DNA of 64,000 nt from Helicobacter cholecystus (GTDB lineage Bacteria > Campylobacterota > Campylobacteria > Campylobacterales > Helicobacteraceae), in NCBI RefSeq assembly GCF_003364215.1, contig NZ_NXLU01000002.1, positions 248,001-312,000 on the forward strand. The letters run 5' to 3'. The notes under the pieces are model-generated. The model ran no database searches, had not been told where the DNA came from, and saw nothing but the letters and a program-made list of their open reading frames with translations. Shown here one piece after another: positions 20,975 through 30,525 of the stretch. Position numbers and translations under genes: made by a program. Position 1 is the stretch's first letter. The number at the start of each line of letters is the position of its first letter.

Positions 20975-21400
20975 CTAGATACAAGATTTAATCATCTCTT
21001 GCAAAAAATGATTAATATTTTTTACCACTTGCTGATTTTTGATCTTGTATTTTTTTGCAAGATCATTAATGTCTGTATAAACTATATAAACATTATGATT
21101 ATTGTCTTCATAAACAGAAACTTTAAGAGGAAGTTCAAGAGAAATTGCAGGGTTTTCTTGCATTAAAAATGTTCCAACTTTTGGATTTCCAAAGACAATA
21201 ACCTTAGTAGCATTGAGTTTCATTCCTACATCTTGAGCATTTGCATAATGATCAAACTCTGCAAAAATTGGAGTATTTTTACCCATAAGAAAACTTTTAA
21301 GATTTTCATAAGTTTTCATAAAATCATATTGACTTTTAATGGGTTCTAGGGCATTGCCTAATCCTGCAAATATAAATAAAGAAAATAAAACTTTTTTCAT
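20975..21400 (-). CDS. Secreted DUF302 protein
   Basis: 141 residues: signal peptide (cleavage probably after GNALE-like sequence, residues about 16-18) and one DUF302 domain, recognised by IFAEFDHYANAQDVG, VIVFGNPKVGTFLMQENP and the following LPLKVSVYED. DUF302 proteins are common in periplasm, function unresolved; some are linked to redox or lipid binding. Ribosome binding site AAGGAG. Ends 19 bp after the convergent FlhX gene. Confidence 0.85.
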   Translation of the reverse strand: MKKVLFSLFIFAGLGNALEPIKSQYDFMKTYENLKSFLMGKNTPIFAEFDHYANAQDVGMKLNATKVIVFGNPKVGTFLMQENPAISLELPLKVSVYEDNNHNVYIVYTDINDLAKKYKIKNQQVVKNINHFLQEMIKSCI

Positions 21401-21424
21401 GAATTCTCCTTAATTTTGAAAGAT

Positions 21425-22570
21425 TTAAAAAGTAAAAGTGCTGCCAATCTTGAAACCAAAATTTGTAGGCGCAACAAGTTTACTTCCATTAAATTTTACA
21501 AAATTTGTTCCTATTTCACCAACAATATCCAAGATTCCAAAAGCATTTAATCCTGCACTCATCTTTAAGCCATCTTTACCCAACATATCCATAGAAAGTC
21601 CAAATCTAAAATCAAACTTCGTATAATCTCCCATAATGCCTAAACCAAAATATTGGCTTTTTGGTGTAGCAAGAGAATAAGAATCGTAGGGTAACAAATC
21701 CATATCCATTGCTACAACATAGTGTTGTGCAAACTCATAACTCATTCCAAGTCTAAGCCTAGCATCAAGCTGAATTTTTTCATTATTGTTTTTAAATGTT
21801 GGACAATTAATATTTTTTGCAGTGAGTCCAATATGAAAATTACTATAAGAGTATAAAAACCCCAAATCAATTCCAAAATTTTGTAAAGGAGACATGGAAA
21901 GAAAATTAGGCATACGAACATCAATACCACCATAAGCATTACCCTTATAAGCACTGTGATCAAAAACAACCCTAAGGTATTTCATCGCAACCCCAAAATT
22001 AAAATCTCCAAAATCTGTGATGAGTTTATAAGCATATCCTATAGGCACTTCCATGAGCGCAATTCCAAAACTAGATGCTTGATAATTTACCCCACCTGCA
22101 TTACTGATAGAAATATCAACAACAGAGCTTGCAAAAGCACCAATTCCAAAAGCACTTGATTTCTCTTCTTTGCTTACACTTATAACACGACCATATTCAT
22201 CCTCTACTGTGCTCATATTTGTTTTGACAAATCCACTAATTTGTGCCACCACTCCCATCTGAGTTTCAAGTCTAGCCTTACTATTTTGCAAATTTGAGAG
22301 AATTTGCTCAATTTCTGAAGTTTGTGTATCTGACGTGATTTCTAAGATCTTATTAAGATTAGTACGAGCAAAGTAAAACCCTCCGCTAAAAGAGAATTTA
22401 CTTCTAGGGTCACTTGAAAGCAAGGCGGGATTATAATAAAGTCCCCATGCAGAATTTCTTAATGCGACCCCCACACCGCCCATAGAGGTTGATACATTTC
22501 CCATAGATGTGAGACCAAGAGAATATCCAAGAGTAGAACAAATGATAAGGAGCGAAATAGGCTTATACAC
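21425..22570 (-). CDS. TraF-like outer-membrane beta-barrel protein
   Basis: 381 residues with a signal peptide, many amphipathic strands and a terminal aromatic residue (FGFKIGSTFTF), typical of an outer-membrane barrel. The N-terminal VALRNSAWGLYYNPALLS matches the family named conjugal transfer TraF (PF13729-like), which is widespread in genomes without conjugation genes. It overlaps the upstream aminotransferase gene by 8 bp. Cargo unknown. Confidence 0.8.
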   Translation of the reverse strand: MYKPISLLIICSTLGYSLGLTSMGNVSTSMGGVGVALRNSAWGLYYNPALLSSDPRSKFSFSGGFYFARTNLNKILEITSDTQTSEIEQILSNLQNSKARLETQMGVVAQISGFVKTNMSTVEDEYGRVISVSKEEKSSAFGIGAFASSVVDISISNAGGVNYQASSFGIALMEVPIGYAYKLITDFGDFNFGVAMKYLRVVFDHSAYKGNAYGGIDVRMPNFLSMSPLQNFGIDLGFLYSYSNFHIGLTAKNINCPTFKNNNEKIQLDARLRLGMSYEFAQHYVVAMDMDLLPYDSYSLATPKSQYFGLGIMGDYTKFDFRFGLSMDMLGKDGLKMSAGLNAFGILDIVGEIGTNFVKFNGSKLVAPTNFGFKIGSTFTF

Positions 22571-23885
22571 GAAGCTTCTTAATAGCTTTTTTTAATGAGG
22601 AAATAAAATATTCAATATCCTCAATACTATGAGTGTAATGCACACTTGCTCTAATCCAACTTGGTTTTATTCCCATTTCACTCGCACTGTCCTCAAGTCC
22701 AAATAAATCATATCCATAAGGTCCTGCACAAGAACACCCTGAACGAGTTTGAATCCCATATTTTTGACTCAGCTCTAAAGCAAGATCAAAGGGTGAGATA
22801 CCACCAATATTAAAAGAAAAAACACCCAAACGATCCACTTCACTATTGCCATAAAGAGTAAGGGCGGGAATACTTTTAAGTTCATGCATCATGACTTCAA
22901 CAAGCACCTTTTCTCTTTGATGAATTAAATCCAATCCAATTTCATTTCTAAGCTGATAAGCAAGTGCAGCCGTAAGGAGCTGAATAATCCCTGGTGTACC
23001 CGCTTCTTGACGATAATCAATATTTTCAAGATATTCATGAGTGGTTCGATTAGCATTGCGAATAGTTCCACCACCTCCAAATGTTGGAGGAAGAGAAGTA
23101 TCAATTAATTGGGTTTTAATTCCTAATAATCCACAACTCCCAACTCCTCCTAAAAGTTTATGAGGAGAAAGAAAACAGGCATCAAATAAGGTGCTTGGAA
23201 CATTCATATAAGGTGAACTTGAGGCCATATCAAAGGCAATAATTGCATCTTTATTTCTTAAAATTTTTGATATTTCTTCATAAGGAGTAATAATGCCTGT
23301 CACATTGGAGGCTACATTAAATGAGCCAATGATTTTTCCTTGAGTTTTGTGCACACTCTCTTGCAGTTCCTCAATATTTAACAGCCCTTTAGCATTGAGT
23401 GAAATGCGTTGCAAATGGCATAGACCCTCACGATAGCTAATTTCATTAGAGTGATGTTCATATGCCCCCACAAATACATAAGGAAGATTTTTCATCTCTC
23501 TTATTCCTAAAATCTCTTTAGTTTTAGGAGGGATATAAATTCCTAAAAGCTCTTGAAAAAGCTTAATTGCTCCCGTTGAACCACTTCCAACATTAAGCAA
23601 TGAAAACTCTTCACTTAACCCTAAACACTCTTTAATGACTTCTTTAGAATACTTATAGAGCGCAGTTGTAATTGTTGCATGTTCTGAAGTATCAGAATGA
23701 GTGTTTGCATAATAAGGCAAGAAAGAAGCAAGACGTTTTTGAATGGGTGCAAAAGCAAGTCCTGATGCAGTAAAATCAAAATATCTTGCACCCTTTTTAA
23801 GAATTGTTGCTTTTTTGCATTGTTCAATTTTGTCTTGATTTTGATCTAGAATTGGAGCGAAAAAATTATTAATGATCTTTTTCAC
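22563..23885 (-). CDS. Class V aminotransferase, cysteine desulfurase-like
   Basis: 440-residue PLP enzyme of the SufS/CsdA-like fold. The PLP-Lys is in the segment ACFLSPHKLLGGVGSCG (near residue 230-245), the thiol loop near the C-terminus is RSGCSCAGPYG, with two Cys, and GSGSTGAIK binds the cofactor phosphate. The RTGxxCA-type loop argues for Cys desulfuration or selenocysteine lyase, but it is a distinct subgroup from NifS/IscS. Downstream it overlaps the TraF-like gene. Confidence 0.88.
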   Translation of the reverse strand: MKKIINNFFAPILDQNQDKIEQCKKATILKKGARYFDFTASGLAFAPIQKRLASFLPYYANTHSDTSEHATITTALYKYSKEVIKECLGLSEEFSLLNVGSGSTGAIKLFQELLGIYIPPKTKEILGIREMKNLPYVFVGAYEHHSNEISYREGLCHLQRISLNAKGLLNIEELQESVHKTQGKIIGSFNVASNVTGIITPYEEISKILRNKDAIIAFDMASSSPYMNVPSTLFDACFLSPHKLLGGVGSCGLLGIKTQLIDTSLPPTFGGGGTIRNANRTTHEYLENIDYRQEAGTPGIIQLLTAALAYQLRNEIGLDLIHQREKVLVEVMMHELKSIPALTLYGNSEVDRLGVFSFNIGGISPFDLALELSQKYGIQTRSGCSCAGPYGYDLFGLEDSASEMGIKPSWIRASVHYTHSIEDIEYFISSLKKAIKKLRV

Positions 23886-23964
23886 TATTGACCTCTTTTT
23901 GGTTTAGTATTACAAAGCAGATTTTACTACAATGCCCTTAGAAAAAAAGTCAAAAAGGAAGGAA

Positions 23965-24333
23965 ATGAAAAAGATTATTACACTTAGCCTACTGACTTTA
24001 AGTCTACAAGAAGCACAACAAGAAGATCAAACTCTTTATCAAAAAGCTTTAAGACAAAGTCAAGAATTTTATGAGAAGGCCTCAAGGGAAAGTAAAGAGC
24101 TTTATGATCAGTATTTAAAAGATGGCATCAAGCAAGGGAGTGAAAAAAGTATTGAATTCTATGAAAAATATCTTAAAAACAATATAGAAGAAGGGCTTGA
24201 AAAGGGTGAAGAGTTTTATGACCAACATTTAAAAGAAAAAATGGATAAAGTACTAGAAAAAGGCAAAAAACTCTATGAAGAGGGGGAAAAGGAAATCAAA
24301 GAACTTAATAAGAAGGAGAGAGGGGAAGATTAA
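23965..24333 (+). CDS. Short secreted protein with charged helical repeats
   Basis: 122 residues: probable signal peptide ([18 protein letters not shown]), then only Lys/Glu-rich helix with Tyr/Phe spaced about every 18-22 residues. Imperfect units such as [38 protein letters not shown] and [19 protein letters not shown] follow one another. Start at 23965 after AAGGAAGG. I recognise no family. It is convergent with gatB (4-bp overlap). It may form an extended coiled coil in the periplasm. Confidence 0.72.
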   Translation: MKKIITLSLLTLSLQEAQQEDQTLYQKALRQSQEFYEKASRESKELYDQYLKDGIKQGSEKSIEFYEKYLKNNIEEGLEKGEEFYDQHLKEKMDKVLEKGKKLYEEGEKEIKELNKKERGED

Positions 24334-25751
24334 AGCTTTTCTTTAAGAAGCTCATTGACCCTTGCTGGATTTGCACCTTTAGCATTTTTCATCACCTGCC
24401 CTACAAAGAAACCAAATAATTTATCTTTTCCACTCTTATATTCCGCCACCTTATCAGCATTAGCACCCAATACTTGCTCAATGACACTTAAAATTGCACC
24501 ATCATCATTAACTTGCTCCAATCCCATACTCACAATGAGTTCATCAACATCTCCCCCCTTATTTTCTACAAGCACATCTAGAATTTCTTTTGCACTTTTT
24601 CCACTAATCTTACCCTCTTGCACTCTCTGAACAAGGGTTGCTAAAAGCTTACTCTCAATTCCGCAAGTTTGCAAAGTATTCTCACCCTTAAGTCTTCCTA
24701 AAAGCTCAGTATTTAACCAAGTAAGTGCACTTTTTGGAGTGATTTGATAGCTTAACATTTCCTCAAAATAACTGCAAAGCTCAAGTGAGGCTACAAGCAC
24801 TTCTGCATCACTCTCTTTAATCCCATATTCATTCATATATCTAACCTTTTTCTCATCAGGAAGCTCAGGCACCTCTCTACCCTCTCTCATCAGGTCTTCA
24901 TCAATAAATACAGGCAACAAATCAGGATCTGGAAAGTAGCGGTAATCTGCCGCTTCTTCTTTGCCTCTCATAGAACGAGTTATTCCTTTTGTGGTATCAA
25001 AAAGTCTAGTCTCTTGCACAACTTCTTGCTCATATACACCATCTTGCCATGCCTCAATCTGTCGCTCTACCTCATATTCAATTGCCTTTGCAATAAACTT
25101 AAAGCTATTGAGATTTTTGATCTCTACTCTTGTATAAAGTTTGCTCTCACCTTTAGGACGAATAGAAACATTTGCATCACAGCGAAAGCTTCCCTCTTGC
25201 ATATTTGCATCTGAAATTCCAATAAAACGCACAATAGAGTGAAGTTTTTTAAGATATGCTACGGCCTCATCTGCATTTCTCATATCTGGCTCACTCACAA
25301 TTTCGAGCAAAGGTGTACAAGCACGATTAAGATCAACTTTTGAAAGGCTATCTTCATGAATATTTTTTCCCGCATCTTCTTCAAGATGTGCACGAGTTAC
25401 GCCAATGCTTTTCTTCTCTCCATTCTCTAAAGTAATCTCAATGCTCCCTTTTCCTACAATTGGAATTTCAAATTGGCTGATTTGATAGGCTTTAGGTAAG
25501 TCTGGATAAAAATAATTCTTGCGAGCAAAAACAGAATTTTGATTAATCTGAGCCTTAATTGCTGTAGCAAATGTAATGGCCTTCTTCACTGCCTCACGAT
25601 TAAGTACAGGAAGAGCGCCAGGTAATCCTAAGCAAGTTGGACAAACATTGGTATTGGGCGACTCACCAAATGAAGTCGCACAAGAACAGAAAATTTTCGT
25701 TTTTGTATTGAGTTGAACATGGACTTCAAGACCAATAATGGTTTCAAACAT
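24330..25751 (-). CDS. gatB: Asp-tRNA(Asn)/Glu-tRNA(Gln) amidotransferase subunit B
   Basis: tRNA-binding and kinase subunit of GatCAB, which makes Gln-tRNA and Asn-tRNA by transamidation. N-terminal [16 protein letters not shown], zinc-site Cys ([16 protein letters not shown]), [12 protein letters not shown], and the C-terminal YqeY-like domain ending [12 protein letters not shown]. 473 residues. A tRNA-Asn gene is at 55.5 kb. The related yqeY gene lies 1.6 kb away, transcribed the same way. Confidence 0.96.
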   Translation of the reverse strand: MFETIIGLEVHVQLNTKTKIFCSCATSFGESPNTNVCPTCLGLPGALPVLNREAVKKAITFATAIKAQINQNSVFARKNYFYPDLPKAYQISQFEIPIVGKGSIEITLENGEKKSIGVTRAHLEEDAGKNIHEDSLSKVDLNRACTPLLEIVSEPDMRNADEAVAYLKKLHSIVRFIGISDANMQEGSFRCDANVSIRPKGESKLYTRVEIKNLNSFKFIAKAIEYEVERQIEAWQDGVYEQEVVQETRLFDTTKGITRSMRGKEEAADYRYFPDPDLLPVFIDEDLMREGREVPELPDEKKVRYMNEYGIKESDAEVLVASLELCSYFEEMLSYQITPKSALTWLNTELLGRLKGENTLQTCGIESKLLATLVQRVQEGKISGKSAKEILDVLVENKGGDVDELIVSMGLEQVNDDGAILSVIEQVLGANADKVAEYKSGKDKLFGFFVGQVMKNAKGANPARVNELLKEKL

Positions 25752-25819
25752 TAGGATTCCTTAAAATTTTTAATTTATAAAACCATATTGTAGCGTAATT
25801 CCCACCTCCTTTTAAAGTC

Positions 25820-27322
25820 TTAGAATCGGCAGGCCATAGAGACATTCACAAGTTGAAGTTTTCCCAACCCACTATCAGATTGGATATAAGATTCACGATT
25901 ATCTTTAAATGTCATTGAATATGCAGCACCTAAATCTAAGGTATCCTCAAACATTGAATATCGCACACCTACTCCCATCATATAACCGTCTGCATCAGGG
26001 ATACCGAATGCATCTTTTGGCACTGGAGTTTGATCATAGGCAAATGACGCCATTGCTTTAAACTTTTGTGTAACATCATAAGTTACTCCCACACGATAAG
26101 AGCTTGTATCTTTCCACCCTCTTCCAATAGCTACTGCATCATAATCTGCACCACTCATCATATTTTCCATAAATTTTGCTCTTTGTTCATCGGTTGAACC
26201 CATTTGATTTGCCATACTTCCACCAATATTGCTAAATTTTTGGTTTTGGTATTGGAATTCAAATTTATCTCCATAGCTCCAAAAATTTCTCTCATACACA
26301 GCTTCAATCAAAAAACTTCCAAGTCTTTGTGCTATACCAATTTGCAAAACTGGAGGAATATCAGTTGAAAGGAGTAAATCTGCATCCATATTGGCTTTGA
26401 CAATAGGGTCTTCTCTTTTTCCCGTGATTGCAACTGCACTTAATCTCCCCTTAAAATCAATATGGACTGGAGAACGATATGTGGCGGAAATAATCAAGGA
26501 ATCTGTCCAAAATGCCAAAGGTTTAAGCGTAAGCGCAATATTGTATCCAAACCCCTTTCCCTTGGTAGAAGAAACTTGATCAACAGTAGAAGTTCCCTTT
26601 GTCGTAACTATGGCATGCGACCCTGGAAGACCTTGCATCATGGTGGCAACATAGGGGACATTAAGTGTATTAGCAAACTTTCCCAATCCATAAACAAATC
26701 TTCCTCCAGCACCTACTCCAAACCACTCTCCAATTTTAAAAGATATACTAGGATTGGCTTCAATCATTGCAATAAAGCTAGAATCTAAAAATTCTCCTCC
26801 TACTCCATCCCAATCCATTGTCATTCCTGATGGTGCAGTTACGGCTAAACCAATATTAAATCCACCCCAAAATGTAGGGCTTTTGTAAAAAATCTCAGGA
26901 TAGACAAAATTTGTTGCATTAGCATGTCCTCTTGCTGAGGTAGGGCCAGCTTCTACTTGAGGAGCAAAAGCACCAACAAGAGAGCACGTAATTGAACCAA
27001 ACCAACCATCAGCCCCTTTGACAGGTTGGCATGTAACTTGTGTTCCCTGATCACGTCCTGTTTGGTTTTTAATTTTTGTAAAATCTGTTGTAAAATCAAA
27101 TGCTGGAACATGAATCCAAGTTGTAGAAATTTCAAGCTCATGCTTATCAGAAAACCTACCCATTCCCATATTTGCAGGGTTATAATATGCACTGTCTGCA
27201 CCAGAAGCTCCTGCGACATAAGCAGAACTTAAAGCAATGGAGTTTAAGCTATGTTCATTCATCTTGAATCCACCTGCAAACGCTACACTACCCATTAAAA
27301 CTGACGAAAAAACCTTTTTCAT
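25820..27322 (-). CDS. FadL/OmpP1/TodX family outer-membrane protein
   Basis: 500-residue barrel for hydrophobic compounds. Signal peptide MKKVFSSVLMGSVAFAGG, then the FadL-type N-terminal plug region with AYVAGASGADSAYYNPANMG, repeated amphipathic strands, and a terminal Phe (VSMACRF). Start at 27322, where GGGAGAAAA precedes ATG; the frame is open to 27346 without a better start. Substrate (fatty acids or aromatic compounds) not determinable. Confidence 0.9.
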   Translation of the reverse strand: MKKVFSSVLMGSVAFAGGFKMNEHSLNSIALSSAYVAGASGADSAYYNPANMGMGRFSDKHELEISTTWIHVPAFDFTTDFTKIKNQTGRDQGTQVTCQPVKGADGWFGSITCSLVGAFAPQVEAGPTSARGHANATNFVYPEIFYKSPTFWGGFNIGLAVTAPSGMTMDWDGVGGEFLDSSFIAMIEANPSISFKIGEWFGVGAGGRFVYGLGKFANTLNVPYVATMMQGLPGSHAIVTTKGTSTVDQVSSTKGKGFGYNIALTLKPLAFWTDSLIISATYRSPVHIDFKGRLSAVAITGKREDPIVKANMDADLLLSTDIPPVLQIGIAQRLGSFLIEAVYERNFWSYGDKFEFQYQNQKFSNIGGSMANQMGSTDEQRAKFMENMMSGADYDAVAIGRGWKDTSSYRVGVTYDVTQKFKAMASFAYDQTPVPKDAFGIPDADGYMMGVGVRYSMFEDTLDLGAAYSMTFKDNRESYIQSDSGLGKLQLVNVSMACRF

Positions 27323-27369
27323 TTTTCTCCCTTCTCTTCTTTTCAAGTCTCTTAATTACAGAAGACAAC

Positions 27370-27813
27370 TTATGACAAAAGATCCCTTGCCATTGTACTG
27401 ATTCTTCTTCCATCTGCTACTGCAGAAAGTTTTTTTGCAGCTCCCATCACTTTACCAAGATCTTTAACTCCTTCAGCCCCAATCTCTATGATTAAAGATT
27501 TTACAGCCTCTCTAAGCTCTTCATCACTGAGCTGTTTTGGAAGATATGAGAGGATTATATCCATTTCTCCCTTCTCTTTTTGTGCCAAATCATCTCTCTT
27601 TGCTTGAACATAACTCTGTAGCGCATCTTCCCTTTGTTTATATGCACTTTTTAAAATAGAAATGACATCATCATCACTCAAAATAATGCGCTTGTCTACT
27701 TCCACTTGTTTAAGTGCAGAATTGAGTAATCTTAACGTATCACGCTTGAAGGTATCCCCACTCTTCATCGCTTCTTTTAAGTCTTGTGCCATTTTTTCCT
27801 TGATTGCGCTCAT
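27370..27813 (-). CDS. yqeY: GatB/YqeY domain protein
   Basis: 147-residue stand-alone YqeY protein, related to the C-terminal tRNA-contacting domain of GatB. Visible: FKRDTLRLLNSALKQVEVDKR, QREDALQSY and the C-terminal GKVMGAAKKLSAVADGRR. Cellular role uncertain. 24 nt downstream the FadL-like gene leader begins; its start region is divergent from flgH. Confidence 0.92.
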   Translation of the reverse strand: MSAIKEKMAQDLKEAMKSGDTFKRDTLRLLNSALKQVEVDKRIILSDDDVISILKSAYKQREDALQSYVQAKRDDLAQKEKGEMDIILSYLPKQLSDEELREAVKSLIIEIGAEGVKDLGKVMGAAKKLSAVADGRRISTMARDLLS

Positions 27814-27880
27814 TCTTTCTCCTTATGGAATAAAACTTGCTAATGCTCCTTCAAGAATATTTTTGAAAGGAATCAAAGCT

Positions 27881-28588
27881 GTGAGAAAAGTTTATTTTAT
27901 ACTATTATTTCTGCCACTCATACATCTTAAAGCAGAAAATGAACCACAAATTGACTTTAATCCCCCAAATTATGTAGAAGAAATGCCCCAAAAAGAATTT
28001 ATTCCTGAGTTCAATAAAGCTGGAAGTCTCTTTGGACAAGGGGATCGCCCACTTTTTGCGGATCGCAGAGCAATGAAACCTGATGATTTAATTACTGTAA
28101 TTATTCAAGAAAATGCCAATGCTTCCTTTAATGCAAACAAAACCTATAATGGAAGTTCTGGTGGAAATGTTACACCTCCATTATTGTCTTATAATGGGAG
28201 TGATGAAGAACAAAAAAAGGCAACTGAATACCTTAATAATCAAGCCAACTATAATCTTCAAAAAAGTAATAATACTTCAAATTTCCAAGGTGGTGGGAAT
28301 CAAAGCCGAAGTCAAAGCACAACACTTACTCTCACAGCAAGAGTAATTAAAGTGCTTGAAAATGGAAACTATTTTATCTATGGCAATAAGGAAATTCTTG
28401 TTGATGGAGAAAAACAAATTATGAGAGTTAGCGGCGTGATTCGTCCCTATGATATTTCAAGAGACAACACAATTAACTCCAAACATATTGCTGATGCTCG
28501 CATTGAGTATAAAAGTGTAGGTGCAATCAGCGATACTACAAGAAGAAAACCCACAACTGCCCAAATTGAAGATGACTACCCATTCTAA
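27881..28588 (+). CDS. flgH: Flagellar L-ring protein FlgH (no visible lipobox)
   Basis: Outer-membrane ring of the flagellar basal body. GSLFGQGDRPLFADRRAM (residues about 48-65) followed by DDLITVIIQENANAS and the C-terminal VSGVIRPYDISRDNTINS are FlgH signatures. GTG start at 27881 with AAAGGA 10 nt upstream; 235 residues. The signal sequence MRKVYFILLFLPLIHLKAE has no Cys, whereas enterobacterial FlgH is a lipoprotein. It overlaps pseF by 17 bp, linking basal-body and glycosylation genes. Confidence 0.94.
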   Translation: MRKVYFILLFLPLIHLKAENEPQIDFNPPNYVEEMPQKEFIPEFNKAGSLFGQGDRPLFADRRAMKPDDLITVIIQENANASFNANKTYNGSSGGNVTPPLLSYNGSDEEQKKATEYLNNQANYNLQKSNNTSNFQGGGNQSRSQSTTLTLTARVIKVLENGNYFIYGNKEILVDGEKQIMRVSGVIRPYDISRDNTINSKHIADARIEYKSVGAISDTTRRKPTTAQIEDDYPF

Positions 28589-29258
28589 ACTCTATTGTAT
28601 TATCCCCGCTCGTGGGGGGAGCAAACGAATTCCTCAAAAAAATATCAAACCCTTTTTAGGAAAACCACTCATTGCCTATTCTATCTTATGTGCTCAAAGT
28701 ATTGGAGCTGAAGTGATTGTAAGCACTGACAGTAAAGAAATTGCTAAAGTAGCACAAGAATGGGGAGCAAGCGTGCCTTTTAAAAGGGAGAAGTCTTTAA
28801 GCGATGATTTTACCCCCACACTTGATGTCATTAAAGATGCACTTTTGCGCACAAAAATTTCAAAAGATTCCCTTATCCTCACACTCTATCCCACAGCTCC
28901 ACTTCTAAGCACTCAAACACTTCAAAAAGCACTCGAAAGTTTTAATCAACATGCCTCATATGTCTTTTCTGCAACACGATTTGACTTCACTCCTTTTAGA
29001 GGATTTTCTTATCAAAATAACAAACTAGAAATGCTCTATCCAGAATATCAAAATACACGCTCTCAAGATCTTTTAGAAATTTATCACGATGCAGGGCAGT
29101 TTTACATCGGTTTGGCTGAAAGTTTTTTAGAAAAAAAACCTATTTTCTCCCAAAAAAGTATTCCCTATATTCTCCCCTCACTTTGTGTGCAAGATATTGA
29201 TACACTAGAGGATTTCAAACTTGCAGAGCTTAAATACAAGGCACTCTATGAGGATTGA
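28572..29258 (+). CDS. pseF: CMP-pseudaminic acid cytidylyltransferase
   Basis: Activates pseudaminic acid with CTP, last step before transfer to flagellin. Nucleotidyltransferase motif IIPARGGSKRIPQKNIKPF near residue 10 and the family segment LYPTAPLL. 228 residues, start at ATG 28572 inside the end of flgH. Overlaps the next gene by 11 bp. As in H. pylori (flgH next to pseF), but there the following pse genes are arranged differently. Confidence 0.94.
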   Translation: MTTHSKLYCIIPARGGSKRIPQKNIKPFLGKPLIAYSILCAQSIGAEVIVSTDSKEIAKVAQEWGASVPFKREKSLSDDFTPTLDVIKDALLRTKISKDSLILTLYPTAPLLSTQTLQKALESFNQHASYVFSATRFDFTPFRGFSYQNNKLEMLYPEYQNTRSQDLLEIYHDAGQFYIGLAESFLEKKPIFSQKSIPYILPSLCVQDIDTLEDFKLAELKYKALYED

Positions 29259-30525
29259 TATTTTTTGTGAAAGTGGTGAAAAATATGGATTAGGGCATTT
29301 AAGGAGATGTGAGAATCTCCTTTTACATTTACAAGAAGTTTTTCCAAGTCTAGAATTTAAAGTCACTTTTCATTCTTGTTTTACTCCTCTAGTTTCTGAT
29401 ATTGTCATTATTGATAGCTATATTGCACCGCTGAGCTTTTATGAGAGTATAAAGTGTGAGATTTTAATTTGTCTTGATGATTTTCATCGTCTTTCTTATC
29501 CTAAAAATGCCCTCATCCTTCGCCCCACTTTAGGTGCAAAAACATTTGCAAAAAGCTATGGAGGAAGTGAGTATGTTATTCTTCATCCTGTTTTTTTAGG
29601 TCCAAAAAGAAAGCAAACTCAAAAAGGAAAGGTGCTTATTCATCTTGGAGGAAGTCAACAAACTTCCCTAATTTCTCATATTCTCTCCACTCTGCACACA
29701 GAGGTTCATATCATTAATCCCTATTTTAAGCATTCTCATTACAAAACCTATCATGCTTTATGTGCCCAAGAAATTTGTGATTTAATTGACAGCAGTGAAA
29801 TTGTAATTTGCGCAGGGGGTGGAGGAATGAATGAAGCTCTTAGTCGTGGAAAAAAAATCATTGCCTTATGTATTGCAAATAATCAACGCACTCAACTCTT
29901 GCACACCCCTCCCCTTCCTTCAATTTTTACTTTTTTTTCACTCTCAAATCTTTCTTGCAAACTCTCCTATGCACTAAAAATCCTAGATACCCTGCCTCCT
30001 GCAAAGCCTTTAAGCTTGGGGAATCGTCTTAAACCTTGGCTTTATAAAACTCTCCTTCCACTCATTTCTGCAAAAAATGCATTGCATTTCTCTTTGCTTA
30101 CACATAAACAAAAGCTTGAAGTCTTATCTTTGAGAAATCAAAAAGAAGTGAGAGAAAACTCCTTAAATCCCTGTATCATCAGCGCAAAAGAGCATTTTGC
30201 CTTTATTTCTTCATTGCATTTTTGTGATTTTTTTTGGGCATTTTTTGAAAATGAAGAGAAAAAAGGAGAAATTATTGCCGTGGGATCTTTAAGCCTAAAG
30301 CCAGATTTAAAAGCAACTTTAGGAATTTATAAAAATATACGATATAAACATATAGGAGAAAAAATTTTGCACTTATTATTTCAAAGTGCTAAAAAACTTA
30401 ATGTAAGAACCATAGAAGTGGAAGTTTTAAAAACAAATGCAAAGGCAATTTACCTTTATAGTAAACTTGGCTTTCTCACTCAAAAAGAAAAAGAAAACTC
30501 TTTAATGATGGAGAAGAGATTATGA
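29248..30525 (+). CDS. pseG-pseH: Fused PseG hydrolase and PseH acetyltransferase
   Basis: One 425-residue frame holding two pathway enzymes. Residues 1 to about 265 are PseG (UDP-sugar hydrolase releasing UDP): CESGEKYGLGHLRRC at the start, the Asp-rich VIIDSYIAP segment, LIHLGGS and ICAGGGGMNEALSRGK. Residues about 285-425 are a GNAT domain like PseH (N4-acetyltransferase): LKATLGIYKNIRYKHIGEKI and TNAKAIYLYSKLGF. The frame is continuous with no start between the halves. ATG 29248 overlaps pseF by 11 bp; the stop overlaps pseI (ATGA). Confidence 0.92.
   Translation: MRIDIFCESGEKYGLGHLRRCENLLLHLQEVFPSLEFKVTFHSCFTPLVSDIVIIDSYIAPLSFYESIKCEILICLDDFHRLSYPKNALILRPTLGAKTFAKSYGGSEYVILHPVFLGPKRKQTQKGKVLIHLGGSQQTSLISHILSTLHTEVHIINPYFKHSHYKTYHALCAQEICDLIDSSEIVICAGGGGMNEALSRGKKIIALCIANNQRTQLLHTPPLPSIFTFFSLSNLSCKLSYALKILDTLPPAKPLSLGNRLKPWLYKTLLPLISAKNALHFSLLTHKQKLEVLSLRNQKEVRENSLNPCIISAKEHFAFISSLHFCDFFWAFFENEEKKGEIIAVGSLSLKPDLKATLGIYKNIRYKHIGEKILHLLFQSAKKLNVRTIEVEVLKTNAKAIYLYSKLGFLTQKEKENSLMMEKRL

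Noticed and set aside
21425-22570. Conjugation gene (TraF)
   Set aside because: The family name is misleading: it is an outer-membrane barrel found without transfer genes, and none are present here.
28521-28571. Longer pseF N-terminus inside flgH
   Set aside because: The true nucleotidyltransferase N-terminus begins right after the ATG at 28572; the extra codons are the flgH end in another frame.
29931-29938. Eight-T run in the PseG half
   Set aside because: It encodes ordinary Phe residues in frame, and the frame remains open to the end of PseH.
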